Below are positions 16,573-26,633 of a stretch of DNA of 64,000 nt, piece after piece (positions within the stretch are counted from its first letter, which is position 1; the number at the start of each line of letters is the position of its first letter). The notes beneath the pieces were generated by a model. It was not told the DNA's origin. It was given only the letters and a program-made list of their open reading frames with translations, and did not search any database. The stretch is taken from contig BAIF02000027.1 of NCBI GenBank assembly GCA_000509105.1, positions 1-64,000 of the forward strand, in the 5' to 3' direction. This DNA comes from Clostridiales bacterium VE202-21. GTDB lineage: Bacteria > Bacillota > Clostridia > Lachnospirales > Lachnospiraceae. The position numbers were made by a program, and so were the translations under genes.

Positions 16573-17919
16573 ATGGGAAATTTACAATTTTTGCTGAGAC
16601 AGCATGTTGGAGCTCCGTGTGAGCCGGTTGTCAAGGCTGGTGACAGAGTGGAAAAGGGGACGCTGATCGCCGCTCCGGCCGGGCTCGGAGCGAATATTTT
16701 TTCCAGCGTTTACGGAAGTGTAAAGGCTGTTCTTGAGGACCGTATTATTATCGTTCCGGATGACGAACAGAAAGATGCGTATGTGCCGATTCAGGAGGGA
16801 GACCACCTGGATATGATAAAAGAAGCAGGCGTGGTCGGGATGGGAGGCGCTGGATTTCCGACAGGAGTGAAGCTGGGCACGGATCTGAATGGCGGATACA
16901 TTCTGGTCAATGCGGTAGAGTGCGAACCCGGACTCTGTCATAATATCCGCCAAATTGAGGATAATATAGAGATGACCCTGAAGGGAGTCAGGTACTGCAT
17001 GGAGATAGCCAATGCAGCTCAGGCTATTTTTGCTGTCAAGGCTAAGAATAAAAAGGCTGTTAATATCTTAAGAGAGGCGGTCCGGAATGAGGAGAATATT
17101 TCCATTCATCTTCTTCCGGATATTTATCCGATGGGGGAAGAGCGGGCCGTGGTAAGAGAGACACTGGGGAAGCTTCTGGATCCAACCCAGCTTCCTTCGG
17201 CGGCGGACTCTATTGTGATTAATGTGGAGACCGTGCTGCGGGTCGCTGAAGCTATAGATCTGAAGAAACCCTGCTTCAGCAAAAACATGACTGTTATTGG
17301 AAAAATCAATGGTGGAAATGAGCCTCATGTTTACATGGATGTTCCTGTCGGAACCAGTGTGGGTGACATGATCGAGCGGGCAGGCGGGATTGACGGCGTG
17401 TATGGTGAAATCATCATGGGCGGCCCCTTTACAGGAAAAGCCGTGGAGAAGGACGCCCCGGTTACCAAGACTACCGGAGGTATTATCGTGACAATTGACC
17501 TGCCGGATCTTCACGGGGCGCCTGTGGGTCTGCTCGTCTGTGCCTGCGGAGGCGATGAGGAACGCATGAGGGATGTTTGTGAAAAGATGCATGGGAATGT
17601 TGTGTCAGTGGCTCGATGCAAGCAGGCTGTGGAGATGAAGAACGGGACGCTGAAGTGCGAGAATCCTGGAAACTGTCCGGGACAGGCCCAGAAATGCCTG
17701 CAGTTTAAAAAGGACGGATCGGAATATATAATTATTGGCAATTGCTCGGATTGTTCCAATACCGTTATGGGTTCCGCCCCGAAGATGAAACTAAAGGTTT
17801 TCCACCAGACAGACCATGTTATGAGGACGATCAACCATCCACTGTATAGAAGATTAACCGTTTCTAAGCAGGTAGAGCAGCTGCCCGAAGACAGGCAGCC
17901 CATCCCTGATGGAAAATAG
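16573..17919 (+). CDS. prdC: Proline reductase-associated electron transfer protein PrdC
   Basis: A 448-residue protein related to RnfC/NuoF-like subunits. GEERAVVRETLGK, NVETVLRVAEAI, the Gly-rich GVVGMGGAGFPTGVK near residue 94 and MGGPFTG mark the flavin/NADH-binding-type fold; a Cys-rich C-terminal half (CENPGNCPGQAQKC, GNCSDCS) may bind iron-sulfur. It is thought to pass electrons from NADH, possibly via Rnf, to proline reductase. No in-frame TGA is seen, so no Sec here. It lies 93 bases after tRNA-Sec and 20 before prdA. Confidence 0.9.
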   Translation: MGNLQFLLRQHVGAPCEPVVKAGDRVEKGTLIAAPAGLGANIFSSVYGSVKAVLEDRIIIVPDDEQKDAYVPIQEGDHLDMIKEAGVVGMGGAGFPTGVKLGTDLNGGYILVNAVECEPGLCHNIRQIEDNIEMTLKGVRYCMEIANAAQAIFAVKAKNKKAVNILREAVRNEENISIHLLPDIYPMGEERAVVRETLGKLLDPTQLPSAADSIVINVETVLRVAEAIDLKKPCFSKNMTVIGKINGGNEPHVYMDVPVGTSVGDMIERAGGIDGVYGEIIMGGPFTGKAVEKDAPVTKTTGGIIVTIDLPDLHGAPVGLLVCACGGDEERMRDVCEKMHGNVVSVARCKQAVEMKNGTLKCENPGNCPGQAQKCLQFKKDGSEYIIIGNCSDCSNTVMGSAPKMKLKVFHQTDHVMRTINHPLYRRLTVSKQVEQLPEDRQPIPDGK

Positions 17920-17939
17920 ATAAAGGAGGAAAGAAAGGT

Positions 17940-19790
17940 ATGTCAATAACAGCTGAAACAGCGAAAGAACATGCGAATGACCCTGCGGTACTCTGCTGCA
18001 GAGCGGAGGCAGACACGATCATACAGGCATCCAATCTGGAAGATCCGGCTATATTTGATGATCTGGTAGATTCAGGGCTATTGGATCTGGAAGGTGCATT
18101 GACCATTGAACAGGTATTGGGAGCCAGGCTTACTAGGACTTGCGATTCTCTGAGCCCTTTGACGGCGGATGTCGTAGAAGGGGCTAAAGCAGCGGCAGCC
18201 GGCGAACCGAAACCAACAGCTGAACCGGCAGCGGTTTTACCGATTACACCGCCGGCAGAAGGACCGATGTTCAGGATTCATATAGGAGAAGGCAGAGATA
18301 TAGATATAGAACTACCTGCGGCGCTGATGAATACGGCGGGAGTTTCACAGGCAGCTGCTCAGCCAGCTGATCAGGGAGCCAGCCTGTCAACAGAAGCTAT
18401 TCCGGAGGTACCGGGGCAGGACGGGGAAAAAATTGTCAGAACATTGACGAGAAAGCATTATAAGATTACAGAAGTAAAACGCGGCCCGAAGACGGAGATC
18501 AAAGGCACCGCATTGTATATCAGGGAAGGAATTGAAAAAGAATGTGTAGATTCCCAGGATCTGGTATTTGATCTGCAGATCGACATTATTGTACCGGAAG
18601 AGTATCATACGTATTCTGAGACGATTATGGATGTACAGCCGATTGCCTGCAAGGAAGGCGGCGACGAAATCGGAAGCGGTACAACGAGGGTGCTGGACGG
18701 CGTTATCATGATGGTTACAGGTACAGATGCCAATGGAGTGCAGATTGGGGAATTCGGCTCTTCGGAAGGGTATCTGGATGAAAATATTATGTGGAACCGG
18801 CCCGGAGCGCCTGACAAGGGTGAGATTTTTATAAAGACCCAGGTGACAATCAAAGAAGGTATGAATATGGAAAGGCCGGGCCCTCTTGCGGCGCACACAG
18901 CCACAGATGTAATTACGCAGGAGATTAGGGATGCATTAAAAGAACTGGATGACGATTCATTGGTGGTTCATACGGAAACATTTGGCCAGGTGAGAAGGCC
19001 GGGCAGGAAGAAAGTGGTCATTGTAAAGGAGATCATGGGACAGGGTGCGATGCACGATAACCTGATCCTTCCGGTCGAACCGGTGGGCGTGCTCGGGGCC
19101 AAGCCGAACGTCGACCTTGGCAATGTGCCGGTCTGTGTATCACCCCTGGAGGTGCTGGACGGATGTATCCATGCGCTTACCTGCATCGGGCCGGCATCCA
19201 AAGAGATGTCCAGGCACTACTGGAGGGAGCCGCTGGTACTCGAAGCGCTCCACGATCCGGAAATAGACCTGTGCGGTGTAATATTTGTAGGAAGTCCGCA
19301 GATCAATTCGGAGAAATTTTATGTTTCGAAACGTGTCGGTATGATGGTTGAGATGATGGATGTGGATGGAGCATTTATCACAACCGAAGGCTTTGGCAAT
19401 AACCATATTGATTTTGCGAGCCACCACGAACAGATTGGAATGCGCGGGATCCCCGTTGTTGGTATGTCTTTCTGCGCAGTACAGGGTGCTCTGGTCGTTG
19501 GCAATAAATACATGACCAATATGGTTGACAACAATAAATCGGAGTCAGGCATTGAAAACGAAGTGCTTGCCTGCAACACTCTCTGCCATGAGGATGCGCT
19601 CAGAGCCCTTGCCATGTTGAAGAATGCAATGGCGGGGGAAGAGGTAAATAAAGCAGAGAGAAAATGGAATCCAAGTGTAAAAAAGACGAATGTGGAGCTC
19701 ATATCAAATGTGACAGGCCGGCCGATAGAGCTGGTGAAGAATGAACAGTCACTGCCAATGAGCCAGAAGAGAAAAGAGAAATACGACTAA
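17940..19790 (+). CDS. prdA: D-proline reductase proprotein PrdA
   Basis: A 616-residue precursor of two proline reductase subunits. In the characterised enzyme, self-cleavage at an internal Cys gives an N-terminal pyruvoyl group that binds D-proline; here Cys415 in ALTCIGPAS (codon 19182-19184) is at the matching place. An Ala/Pro/Glu-rich linker (about residues 80-165) separates the N-terminal domain from the core. Later conserved motifs: GAMHDNLILPVEPVG and TTEGFGNNHIDF. It acts in the cytosol with PrdB to reduce D-proline to 5-aminovalerate. GGAGG precedes the ATG. Confidence 0.95.
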   Translation: MSITAETAKEHANDPAVLCCRAEADTIIQASNLEDPAIFDDLVDSGLLDLEGALTIEQVLGARLTRTCDSLSPLTADVVEGAKAAAAGEPKPTAEPAAVLPITPPAEGPMFRIHIGEGRDIDIELPAALMNTAGVSQAAAQPADQGASLSTEAIPEVPGQDGEKIVRTLTRKHYKITEVKRGPKTEIKGTALYIREGIEKECVDSQDLVFDLQIDIIVPEEYHTYSETIMDVQPIACKEGGDEIGSGTTRVLDGVIMMVTGTDANGVQIGEFGSSEGYLDENIMWNRPGAPDKGEIFIKTQVTIKEGMNMERPGPLAAHTATDVITQEIRDALKELDDDSLVVHTETFGQVRRPGRKKVVIVKEIMGQGAMHDNLILPVEPVGVLGAKPNVDLGNVPVCVSPLEVLDGCIHALTCIGPASKEMSRHYWREPLVLEALHDPEIDLCGVIFVGSPQINSEKFYVSKRVGMMVEMMDVDGAFITTEGFGNNHIDFASHHEQIGMRGIPVVGMSFCAVQGALVVGNKYMTNMVDNNKSESGIENEVLACNTLCHEDALRALAMLKNAMAGEEVNKAERKWNPSVKKTNVELISNVTGRPIELVKNEQSLPMSQKRKEKYD

Positions 19791-19791
19791 G

Positions 19792-20091
19792 ATGAAAGAA
19801 TTAATATATGGTGATAAGATTATACGTATGGAAGGGGTAATCGTTGAAATCCACGACGGCTGCGTGGGGATAGACTTAAAGGGCAGGCTCGGCTATCTGA
19901 AGATTCCGATGCGCATGCTGATTACCGACTACCCTCTGGCAGTAGGGCAGGAGGTTGCATGGAACATGAGTTTTGTGGAGCAGCTCGGGGCCGGGATAAA
20001 CGAGAAGTACGTGAGTAATCTGACCACATATAAAAGACATCAGGAAGAGATGCGTAAAGCCGACGCAGAAAACAAGGAGGTAGAAGAATGA
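19792..20091 (+). CDS. Small CBO2463/CBO2479-type protein of the prd operon
   Basis: A 99-residue protein beginning one base after the prdA stop and overlapping prdB by 4 bases (ATGA). The fold looks like a small beta-barrel (VIVEIHDGCVGIDLKGRLGYLKIPMRM), followed by a helical charged tail. Similar small proteins sit between prdA and prdB in other proline-reducing clostridia and are classed as CBO2463/CBO2479-domain proteins. A role in assembly or regulation of the reductase is only a guess; the tight overlap argues for equimolar synthesis. Confidence 0.85.
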   Translation: MKELIYGDKIIRMEGVIVEIHDGCVGIDLKGRLGYLKIPMRMLITDYPLAVGQEVAWNMSFVEQLGAGINEKYVSNLTTYKRHQEEMRKADAENKEVEE

Positions 20092-20813
20092 GTTTGACAA
20101 CCACGAAAGGTTTGCAGTCAGAAATATACGTTCCGATTACTCCTCCGGCAGTGTGGACACCTGTGACAAAAACGCTGAGTGATATGTCCATTGCCCTTGC
20201 TACCGCAGCGGGTGTACACTGTAAGAGTCAGGAAAGATTTAACCTGGCCGGCGACTCAAGCTGGAGAAGGATTACGAACGACACTCCGTCAAGTGAGTTG
20301 ATGGTATCCCATGGAGGATACGATAATGGAGATGTAAACAAAGACATTAACTGTATGTTCCCAATCGACAGAATTCATGAATTGGCAGCAGAAGGATTTA
20401 TCAGAAAATGCGCGCCGGTGCATGCCGGATTCATGGGAGGCGGTGGAGATCAGGACAAGTTTAAAAACGAAACAGGACCTGCAATCGCACAGATGTTTAA
20501 AGAAGAAGATGTGGATGCAGTCATCCTCACCGCTGGCTGAGGTACCTGTCACCGCTCTGCAGTATTGGTGCAGAGAGCGATTGAAGAGGCTGGAATACCT
20601 ACGATTATTATTGCAGCCCTTCCCCCGGTTGTCCGCCAGACCGGTACACCACGCGCCGTAGCTCCGTTAGTACCCATGGGTGCCAACGCAGGTGCGCCGA
20701 ATGATGTAGAAATGCAGACGGATATAGTAAAAGCAGCGCTTGAACAGCTTGTTAAAATAGAAACACCGGGCACGATAGTTCCGCTGCCGTTCGAATATGT
20801 GGCAAAAGTGTAA
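20088..20813 (+). CDS. prdB: D-proline reductase selenoprotein subunit PrdB, in-frame TGA
   Basis: Reading through the TGA at 20538-20540 joins two open segments into one 241-residue protein. Around the site the protein reads VILTAG-Sec-GTCHRSAVLVQ, the known PrdB active-site context, with Sec151 next to Cys154. Downstream GIPTIIIAALPPVVRQTG and PRAVAPLVPMG are normal for the family. Sec attacks the ring of the pyruvoyl-bound D-proline (established for the family). AAGGAGG is at the end of the preceding gene. A conventional annotation would report a truncated gene. Confidence 0.96.
20541..20575 (+). promoter_or_regulatory. Candidate bacterial SECIS hairpin in prdB
   Basis: CTCTGCA (20555-20561) pairs with TGCAGAG (20569-20575) around a GTATTGG loop. 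The loop G is 21 bases after the TGA, within the known SECIS spacing. Confidence 0.72.
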
Positions 20814-20824
20814 TATTAAGATAC

Positions 20825-20858
20825 AAATAGGGACGTTCCGGTGGAATTGTCCCTATTT
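20825..20858 (+). terminator. Rho-independent terminator after prdB
   Basis: AAATAGGGAC (20825-20834) pairs with GTCCCTATTT (20849-20858), followed by TG and TT. Confidence 0.75.
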
Positions 20859-20878
20859 TGTTAAAAAATTCGTAAAAC

Positions 20879-20932
20879 GGAGAGCAAGGGGGTCAGACCC
20901 CTCTGCAGAGGGGTCTGACCCCCTTGCTCTCC
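20879..20932. repeat. 54-bp perfect palindrome, double GGGGTCWGACCCC element
   Basis: The 27 bases 20879-20905 are the exact reverse complement of 20906-20932. Each half contains one copy of the GGGGTCAGACCCC dyad found alone at 4017-4037 and 40991-41013, so this looks like two elements joined head to head at CTGCAG (PstI-type) centre. Confidence 0.95.
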
Positions 20933-20938
20933 TTGCAG

Positions 20939-21379
<441 letters not shown>

Positions 21380-21409
21380 TTGCAATTTTTATAAAAACTA
21401 CGTTATACT
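21380..21409 (+). promoter_or_regulatory. Possible upstream promoter of the S10 operon
   Basis: TTGCAA (21380-21385), 18 bases, TATACT (21404-21409). Confidence 0.45.
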
Positions 21410-21559
21410 CATTAAGCTTGATATAAAAACGATATATTATGAAGCCAAAGATAAAGCTGTTTCTTCTATATAAATATGTTTCAGATTTAGGAAAAAGACA
21501 TGGAGTGTGAAATTAATTTGGATTGTATTGAAAAAAATACAATAATTCCAAAAAACCTC

Positions 21560-21588
21560 TTGAAATATATGGATGAATCCGCTATACT
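21560..21588 (+). promoter_or_regulatory. Strong sigma-A promoter of the S10 operon
   Basis: TTGAAA (21560-21565), 17-base spacer, TATACT (21583-21588). Transcription should start near 21595, leaving a leader of about 250 nt before rpsJ. Confidence 0.8.
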
Positions 21589-21594
21589 AAGAGA

Positions 21595-21845
21595 GCTGTG
21601 GCATGATAGCGTAGAAGCGTGAGGTTGCTGCCGACTGCGAAGAGCAGGATGGCAGGTTTTCCGTGGAGCGAATGTCAAGTTAGGAAACTGGCGACAAGTC
21701 ACTGTACGAATCAAAACTGATTACTGATTATCAAAGGATAAGAGGTATGAAACAACGTGTGAGTTTCTCACGACACACACGGGAGAGTGTACAGTCACCG
21801 CTTGTCGTACTGATGGAATAGTACGAAAAGGAGGCGACTTTTTTT
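21595..21845 (+). promoter_or_regulatory. Long structured 5' leader of the S10 operon
   Basis: About 250 untranslated bases with several possible stems (for example GTGTGAG...CTCAC near 21757 and CGTACTGATGGAATAGTACG near 21807) and ending in a strong AAAGGAGGCGA site. In other bacteria S10 leaders bind L4 for autoregulation; whether this one does is inference. Confidence 0.5.
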
Positions 21846-22163
21846 ATGGCAAGTCAAGTAATGAGAATCACATTGAAGGCATATGATCACCAGCTGGTTG
21901 ATGCATCTGCAAAGAAAATCATCGAAACTGTAAAAAAGAACGGATCACAAGTGAGTGGACCAGTGCCACTTCCGACCAAGAAGGAAGTAGTAACGATCCT
22001 GAGAGCTGTACACAAGTACAAAGACTCCAGAGAGCAGTTCGAGCAGAGAACTCATAAGAGACTCATCGATATCATCACACCGACACAGAAGACTGTGGAC
22101 GCATTATCCAGACTGGAGATGCCGGCCGGTGTTTACATTGATATCAAAATGAAAAATAAGTAA
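21846..22163 (+). CDS. rpsJ: 30S ribosomal protein S10
   Basis: A 105-residue S10, first gene of the S10-spc-alpha cluster. Typical motifs: [13 protein letters not shown] at the N-terminus, GPVPLPTKK in the middle and [15 protein letters not shown] near the end. S10 is in the 30S head and also joins NusB in antitermination. A very strong AAAGGAGG site precedes the ATG, fitting a highly expressed first gene. Confidence 0.98.
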   Translation: MASQVMRITLKAYDHQLVDASAKKIIETVKKNGSQVSGPVPLPTKKEVVTILRAVHKYKDSREQFEQRTHKRLIDIITPTQKTVDALSRLEMPAGVYIDIKMKNK

Positions 22164-22229
22164 GCAGTATTCCTAAAGTTTAGGATGAGCGCATAAGCGC
22201 TCCGCTGTAAATCACAGGAGGTAATTATA

Positions 22230-22910
22230 ATGAAGAAAGCTATTTTAGCTACAAAAGTCGGAATGACTCAAATCTTCAACGAAGATGGAGTTTTAACTCC
22301 GGTAACTGTACTTCAGGCTGGCCCATGTGTAGTAACACAGGTTAAGACAGCAGAGAACGACGGTTACAGTGCAATTCAGGTTGGTTTTGCCGACAAAAAA
22401 GAAAAGATTGTCACAAAAGACAAGAGCGGCAAGAAAGAAATCGCGCACAGAAACGGTGTTACAAAGGCTGAAAAAGGACACTTTGACAAAGCCGGCGTAT
22501 CCGGAAAAAGATATGTAAAAGAATTCAGATTTGACAATGCTGAAGAATATACACTGGCTCAGGAAATCAAAGCCGATATCTTTGCAGCAGGAGATAAGAT
22601 TGATGCTACTGCAGTTTCAAAAGGTAAAGGTTTCCAGGGTGCAATCAAGCGTCACAATCAGAGCAGAGGACCAATGACCCACGGTTCTAAGTTCCACCGT
22701 CACGCTGGTTCCAATGGTGCGGCATCTGATCCCAGCAAGGTATTCAAGGGCAAGAAGATGCCAGGTCAGATGGGTAACAAGAAAATTACAGTTCAGAATC
22801 TTGAAGTTGTCAGAGTTGACGCTGAAAACAATCTGCTTTTAGTAAAAGGCTCAGTTCCGGGACCAAAGAAATGCCTCGTGACAATCAAAGAAACTGTAAA
22901 GGCTAACTAG
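22230..22910 (+). CDS. rplC: 50S ribosomal protein L3
   Basis: A 226-residue L3, an early assembly protein of the large subunit near the peptidyl transferase region. [13 protein letters not shown] at the start and the loop with [14 protein letters not shown] and GKKMPGQMG (which reaches into the rRNA core) are diagnostic. It is slightly longer than the usual 205-210 residues because of a Lys-rich stretch near residues 55-80. AGGAGG precedes the ATG; 66 bases follow rpsJ. Confidence 0.98.
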   Translation: MKKAILATKVGMTQIFNEDGVLTPVTVLQAGPCVVTQVKTAENDGYSAIQVGFADKKEKIVTKDKSGKKEIAHRNGVTKAEKGHFDKAGVSGKRYVKEFRFDNAEEYTLAQEIKADIFAAGDKIDATAVSKGKGFQGAIKRHNQSRGPMTHGSKFHRHAGSNGAASDPSKVFKGKKMPGQMGNKKITVQNLEVVRVDAENNLLLVKGSVPGPKKCLVTIKETVKAN

Positions 22911-22941
22911 TCTGACTGACGAAGAAAGGAGGAACACACAG

Positions 22942-23562
22942 ATGGCAAACGTATCTGTTTATAATATCGAAGGTAAAGAAGTTGGTACAATCGATTTGAA
23001 CGATGCCGTATTTGGTGTTGATGTAAATGAACATCTTGTACACATGGCAGTTGTAAGCCAGCTTGCAAACAAACGCCAGGGAACGCAGAAAGCAAAAACA
23101 CGCGCTGAAGTTTCCGGAGGCGGAAGAAAACCATGGAGACAAAAAGGAACAGGCCACGCAAGACAGGGCTCTACAAGAGCGCCGCAGTGGGCAGGCGGCG
23201 GAGTTGTATTCGCTCCGGTACCGAGAGACTACTCATTTAAGATGAACAAGAAGGAAAAGAGAGCCGCTCTCAAATCCGCTCTTACTTCCAGAGTAGAGGA
23301 AAACAAATTTATCGTAATCGACGAGCTGAATTTTGACGAGATCAAAACAAAGAAATTCCAGGAAGTTTTAAATAACCTGAACGTGAACAAAGCACTGCTT
23401 GTTCTGGAAGACGGCAACAAGAACGTGGAAATTTCTGCAAGAAACATCAAAGATGTGAAGACGGCTCATACAAATACAATCAATGTATTTGATATCTTAA
23501 AATACAACACAGTAATTACAACGAAAGCTGCTGTTGCAACGATCGAGGAGGTGTATGCATAA
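22942..23562 (+). CDS. rplD: 50S ribosomal protein L4
   Basis: A 206-residue L4 lining the peptide exit tunnel. The tunnel loop [19 protein letters not shown] (about residues 57-75) is intact with normal residues at macrolide-relevant positions. In several bacteria L4 represses its own operon via the S10 leader. The stop overlaps the rplW start by one base (TAATG). Confidence 0.98.
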   Translation: MANVSVYNIEGKEVGTIDLNDAVFGVDVNEHLVHMAVVSQLANKRQGTQKAKTRAEVSGGGRKPWRQKGTGHARQGSTRAPQWAGGGVVFAPVPRDYSFKMNKKEKRAALKSALTSRVEENKFIVIDELNFDEIKTKKFQEVLNNLNVNKALLVLEDGNKNVEISARNIKDVKTAHTNTINVFDILKYNTVITTKAAVATIEEVYA

Positions 23563-23861
23563 TGGCTAACATTCAATATTATGATGTAATCCTTAAACCA
23601 GTTGTTACTGAAAAAACAATGGAGCTGATGGCTGAAAAGAAATACACATTCCTTGTCCACACAGAGGCCAACAAGACTCAGGTCAAAGAAGCTGTTGAAA
23701 AAATGTTCAATGGAACAAAAGTAAAAAGTGTAAATACCATGAACCTTGACGGTAAGACAAAGAGACGTGGTATGACATACGGAAAGACAGCTAAGACAAA
23801 GAAAGCTATCGTTCAGCTTACAGAAGACAGCGCTGATATCGAGATTTTCGAGGGCCTGTAA
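23562..23861 (+). CDS. rplW: 50S ribosomal protein L23
   Basis: A 99-residue L23 at the tunnel exit, docking site for trigger factor and [19 protein letters not shown] at the N-terminus and the [18 protein letters not shown] region are typical. Its start overlaps the rplD stop, so translation is coupled. Confidence 0.98.
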   Translation: MANIQYYDVILKPVVTEKTMELMAEKKYTFLVHTEANKTQVKEAVEKMFNGTKVKSVNTMNLDGKTKRRGMTYGKTAKTKKAIVQLTEDSADIEIFEGL

Positions 23862-23956
23862 GACCGGCCCGGGTTTGAGAGAACCCATCTAAGCGTACAA
23901 TATACGGTGCAATTCCGTGAAACTAATAATCAGGCAAAACGAAAGGAGAGAAAGTA

Positions 23957-24799
23957 ATGGGAATCAAAACATATAACCCATATACACCTTCCAGAAGACA
24001 GATGACTGGCTCTGATTTCTCTGAGATAACAAAGACAACTCCTGAGAAGTCTCTGCTGGATTCCAAGAGCAGAAAAGCCGGCCGCAACAACCAGGGCAAA
24101 ATTACAGTTCGTCACCGCGGCGGCGGAGCTAAGAAAAAATATAGAATTATTGATTTTAAGAGAAAGAAAGATGGGGTTCCGGCAACAGTTGTTGGAATCG
24201 AGTATGATCCGAACAGATCAGCAAACATCGCACTGATCTGCTATGCAGACGGTGAAAAAGCATACATCCTCGCTCCGGAAGGATTAAAGGATGGCATGAA
24301 AGTCATGAACGGACCAGAAGCAGAAGTAAGAGTAGGAAACTGCCTGCCTCTTTCTGAGATTCCGGTTGGTACGCAGATCCACAATATCGAATTATATCCT
24401 GGAAAAGGCGGACAGCTTGTTCGTTCAGCAGGAAACAGCGCACAGCTGATGGCGAAAGAAGGAAAATATGCAACATTAAGACTTCCGTCTGGTGAGATGA
24501 GAATGGTTCCAATCATTTGCAGAGCATCTGTTGGTGTCGTAGGAAACGGCGAGCACAACCTGATCAACGTAGGTAAAGCGGGCCGTACACGTCATATGGG
24601 TATCAGACCTACAGTACGTGGTTCCGTTATGAACCCGAACGACCATCCGCATGGTGGTGGTGAAGGTAAGACAGGTATCGGACGTCCAGGTCCATGCACA
24701 CCTTGGGGCAAACCGGCACTCGGTCTTAAGACACGTAAGAAAAACAAAGCTTCTAACAAGATGATTGTAAGAAGAAGAGATGGAAAAGCGATTAAATAA
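23957..24799 (+). CDS. rplB: 50S ribosomal protein L2
   Basis: A 280-residue L2 needed for subunit association and peptidyl transferase assembly. [18 protein letters not shown], the catalytic-centre-facing region [20 protein letters not shown], and the basic tail are all present. AGGAGAG ribosome binding site. A 95-nt gap after rplW holds no gene. Confidence 0.98.
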   Translation: MGIKTYNPYTPSRRQMTGSDFSEITKTTPEKSLLDSKSRKAGRNNQGKITVRHRGGGAKKKYRIIDFKRKKDGVPATVVGIEYDPNRSANIALICYADGEKAYILAPEGLKDGMKVMNGPEAEVRVGNCLPLSEIPVGTQIHNIELYPGKGGQLVRSAGNSAQLMAKEGKYATLRLPSGEMRMVPIICRASVGVVGNGEHNLINVGKAGRTRHMGIRPTVRGSVMNPNDHPHGGGEGKTGIGRPGPCTPWGKPALGLKTRKKNKASNKMIVRRRDGKAIK

Positions 24800-24825
24800 T
24801 TCAGATTACAAGGAGGTTAGAACCT

Positions 24826-25107
24826 ATGGCTCGCTCACTTAAAAAAGGACCATTTGCAGACGAAAGCTTACTGAAAAAAGTAGACGCTATGAATGCTGCA
24901 GGTGATAAATCAGTTGTTAAGACATGGTCACGTCGTTCTACAATCTTCCCGTCATTCGTTGGGCACACATTTGCTGTCCATGACGGAAGAAAACATGTGC
25001 CTGTATATGTTACAGAAGACATGGTAGGCCACAAGCTCGGAGAGTTTGTAGCAACCAGAACATACAGAGGACACGGCAAGGACGAGAAAAAGTCAAGAGT
25101 AAGATAA
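24826..25107 (+). CDS. rpsS: 30S ribosomal protein S19
   Basis: A 93-residue S19 of the 30S head. [16 protein letters not shown] and [18 protein letters not shown] are family signatures. AAGGAGG precedes the ATG. Confidence 0.98.
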   Translation: MARSLKKGPFADESLLKKVDAMNAAGDKSVVKTWSRRSTIFPSFVGHTFAVHDGRKHVPVYVTEDMVGHKLGEFVATRTYRGHGKDEKKSRVR

Positions 25108-25138
25108 ATCATAAGATATTCGAAAGGAGGGTTCATCC

Positions 25139-25525
25139 ATGGCAAAAGGACATAGATCCCAAATCAAACGAGAAAGAAACGAGCAGAAAGATACAAGACC
25201 ATCAGCTAAGATTTCTTACGCCAGAGTGTCAGTTCAGAAAGCTTGCTTTGTATTGGATGCCATCAGAGGTAAGGATGTACAGACAGCACTTGGTATTTTA
25301 GCTTACAACCCAAGATATGCTTCAAGTGTAATAGAAAAATTATTAAAATCAGCAATTGCAAATGCTGAGAACAACAACGGTATGAATGTTGAGAACCTTT
25401 ATATAGAAGAGTGTTACGCAAACAAGGGACCAACAATGAAGAGAGTAAGACCAAGAGCACAGGGCAGAGCTTATAGAATCGAGAAGAGAATGAGCCACAT
25501 TACAATCGTGCTTAATGAAAGATAA
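25139..25525 (+). CDS. rplV: 50S ribosomal protein L22
   Basis: A 128-residue L22 lining the exit tunnel. It has the conserved C-terminal hairpin with [18 protein letters not shown] and normal residues there. It starts after AAAGGAGGG, 31 bases after rpsS. The N-terminus ([13 protein letters not shown]) is a little longer than in E. coli (110 residues). Confidence 0.98.
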   Translation: MAKGHRSQIKRERNEQKDTRPSAKISYARVSVQKACFVLDAIRGKDVQTALGILAYNPRYASSVIEKLLKSAIANAENNNGMNVENLYIEECYANKGPTMKRVRPRAQGRAYRIEKRMSHITIVLNER

Positions 25526-25539
25526 TAAGGAGGGCAATA

Positions 25540-26196
25540 ATGGGACAGAAAGTTAATCCTCATGGTTTAAGAGTCGGCGTGATCAAAGACTGGGATTCTA
25601 AATGGTATGCAGAAAAAGATTTCGCTGATAACCTGGTGGAAGACCATGAAATCAGAAAATTCCTTAAAAAGAAATTATTCAGCGCAGGTGTTTCAAGAAT
25701 CGAGATCGAAAGGGCATCTGACCGTGTTAAAATCATCATCTATACAGCTAAGCCAGGCGTAGTAATCGGCAAAGGCGGTTCTGAGATTGAAAAAGTAAAA
25801 GCGGAATTAGCAAAATATACAAACAAGAAGCTGATCGTTGACATCAAAGAAATTAAGAGACCAGACAAAGATGCTCAGTTAGTAGCTGAGAACATTGCTC
25901 AGCAGCTTGAAAACCGTATTTCATTCAGACGTGCTATGAAATCCTGCATGTCAAGAACTATGAAGTCCGGAGCACTCGGTGTTAAGACATCCGTTTCAGG
26001 ACGTCTCGGCGGCGCTGATATGGCTCGTACAGAGTTTTACAGCGAGGGAACGATTCCGCTTCAGACACTGAGAGCTGACATTGATTATGGATTCGCAGAA
26101 GCTGACACAACTTACGGAAAAGTCGGTGTAAAAGTTTGGATTTACAAAGGCGAAGTTCTTCCGACGAAAGCAGATAAGGAAGGGAGCGATAAATAA
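25540..26196 (+). CDS. rpsC: 30S ribosomal protein S3
   Basis: A 218-residue S3 with a KH domain ([16 protein letters not shown], about residues 70-85) and the C-terminal [18 protein letters not shown] motif. It lies at the mRNA entry channel. Its stop overlaps the rplP start by one base. Confidence 0.98.
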   Translation: MGQKVNPHGLRVGVIKDWDSKWYAEKDFADNLVEDHEIRKFLKKKLFSAGVSRIEIERASDRVKIIIYTAKPGVVIGKGGSEIEKVKAELAKYTNKKLIVDIKEIKRPDKDAQLVAENIAQQLENRISFRRAMKSCMSRTMKSGALGVKTSVSGRLGGADMARTEFYSEGTIPLQTLRADIDYGFAEADTTYGKVGVKVWIYKGEVLPTKADKEGSDK

Positions 26197-26633
26197 TGTT
26201 AATGCCAAAAAGAGTGAAACGTCGTAAACAGTTCCGTGGCACCATGAAAGGAAAAGCTTTAAGAGGCAATACGATTTCATACGGTGAATACGGTATCGTT
26301 GCAGCGGAGCCTTGCTGGATCCGTTCCAATCAGATAGAGGCAGCCCGTGTTGCTATGACACGTTACATCAAGCGTGGCGGTAAAGTCTGGATCAAGATCT
26401 TCCCGGACAAACCGGTAACAGCAAAACCAGCAGAAACTCGTATGGGTAAAGGAAAGGGAGCACTGGAGTACTGGGTAGCAGTAGTGAAACCAGGCCGTGT
26501 TATGTTTGAAATTGCAGGAGTACCTGAGGAAACAGCTAGAGAGGCACTTCGTCTTGCAATGCATAAGTTACCTTGCAAATGCAAAATCGTTTCTCGCGCA
26601 GACTTAGAAGGCGGTGATAACAGTGAAAATTAA
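26196..26633 (+). CDS. rplP: 50S ribosomal protein L16
   Basis: A 145-residue L16, near the A-site t[38 protein letters not shown] and MFEIAGV are standard. The gene overlaps rpsC by one base and runs past the rpmC start codon. Confidence 0.98.
   Translation: MLMPKRVKRRKQFRGTMKGKALRGNTISYGEYGIVAAEPCWIRSNQIEAARVAMTRYIKRGGKVWIKIFPDKPVTAKPAETRMGKGKGALEYWVAVVKPGRVMFEIAGVPEETAREALRLAMHKLPCKCKIVSRADLEGGDNSEN

Noticed and set aside
16573..17919. Possible selenocysteine in PrdC
   Set aside because: Some PrdC proteins may be selenoproteins, but this frame has no internal TGA; the stop is TAG and is followed directly by the prdA ribosome binding site.
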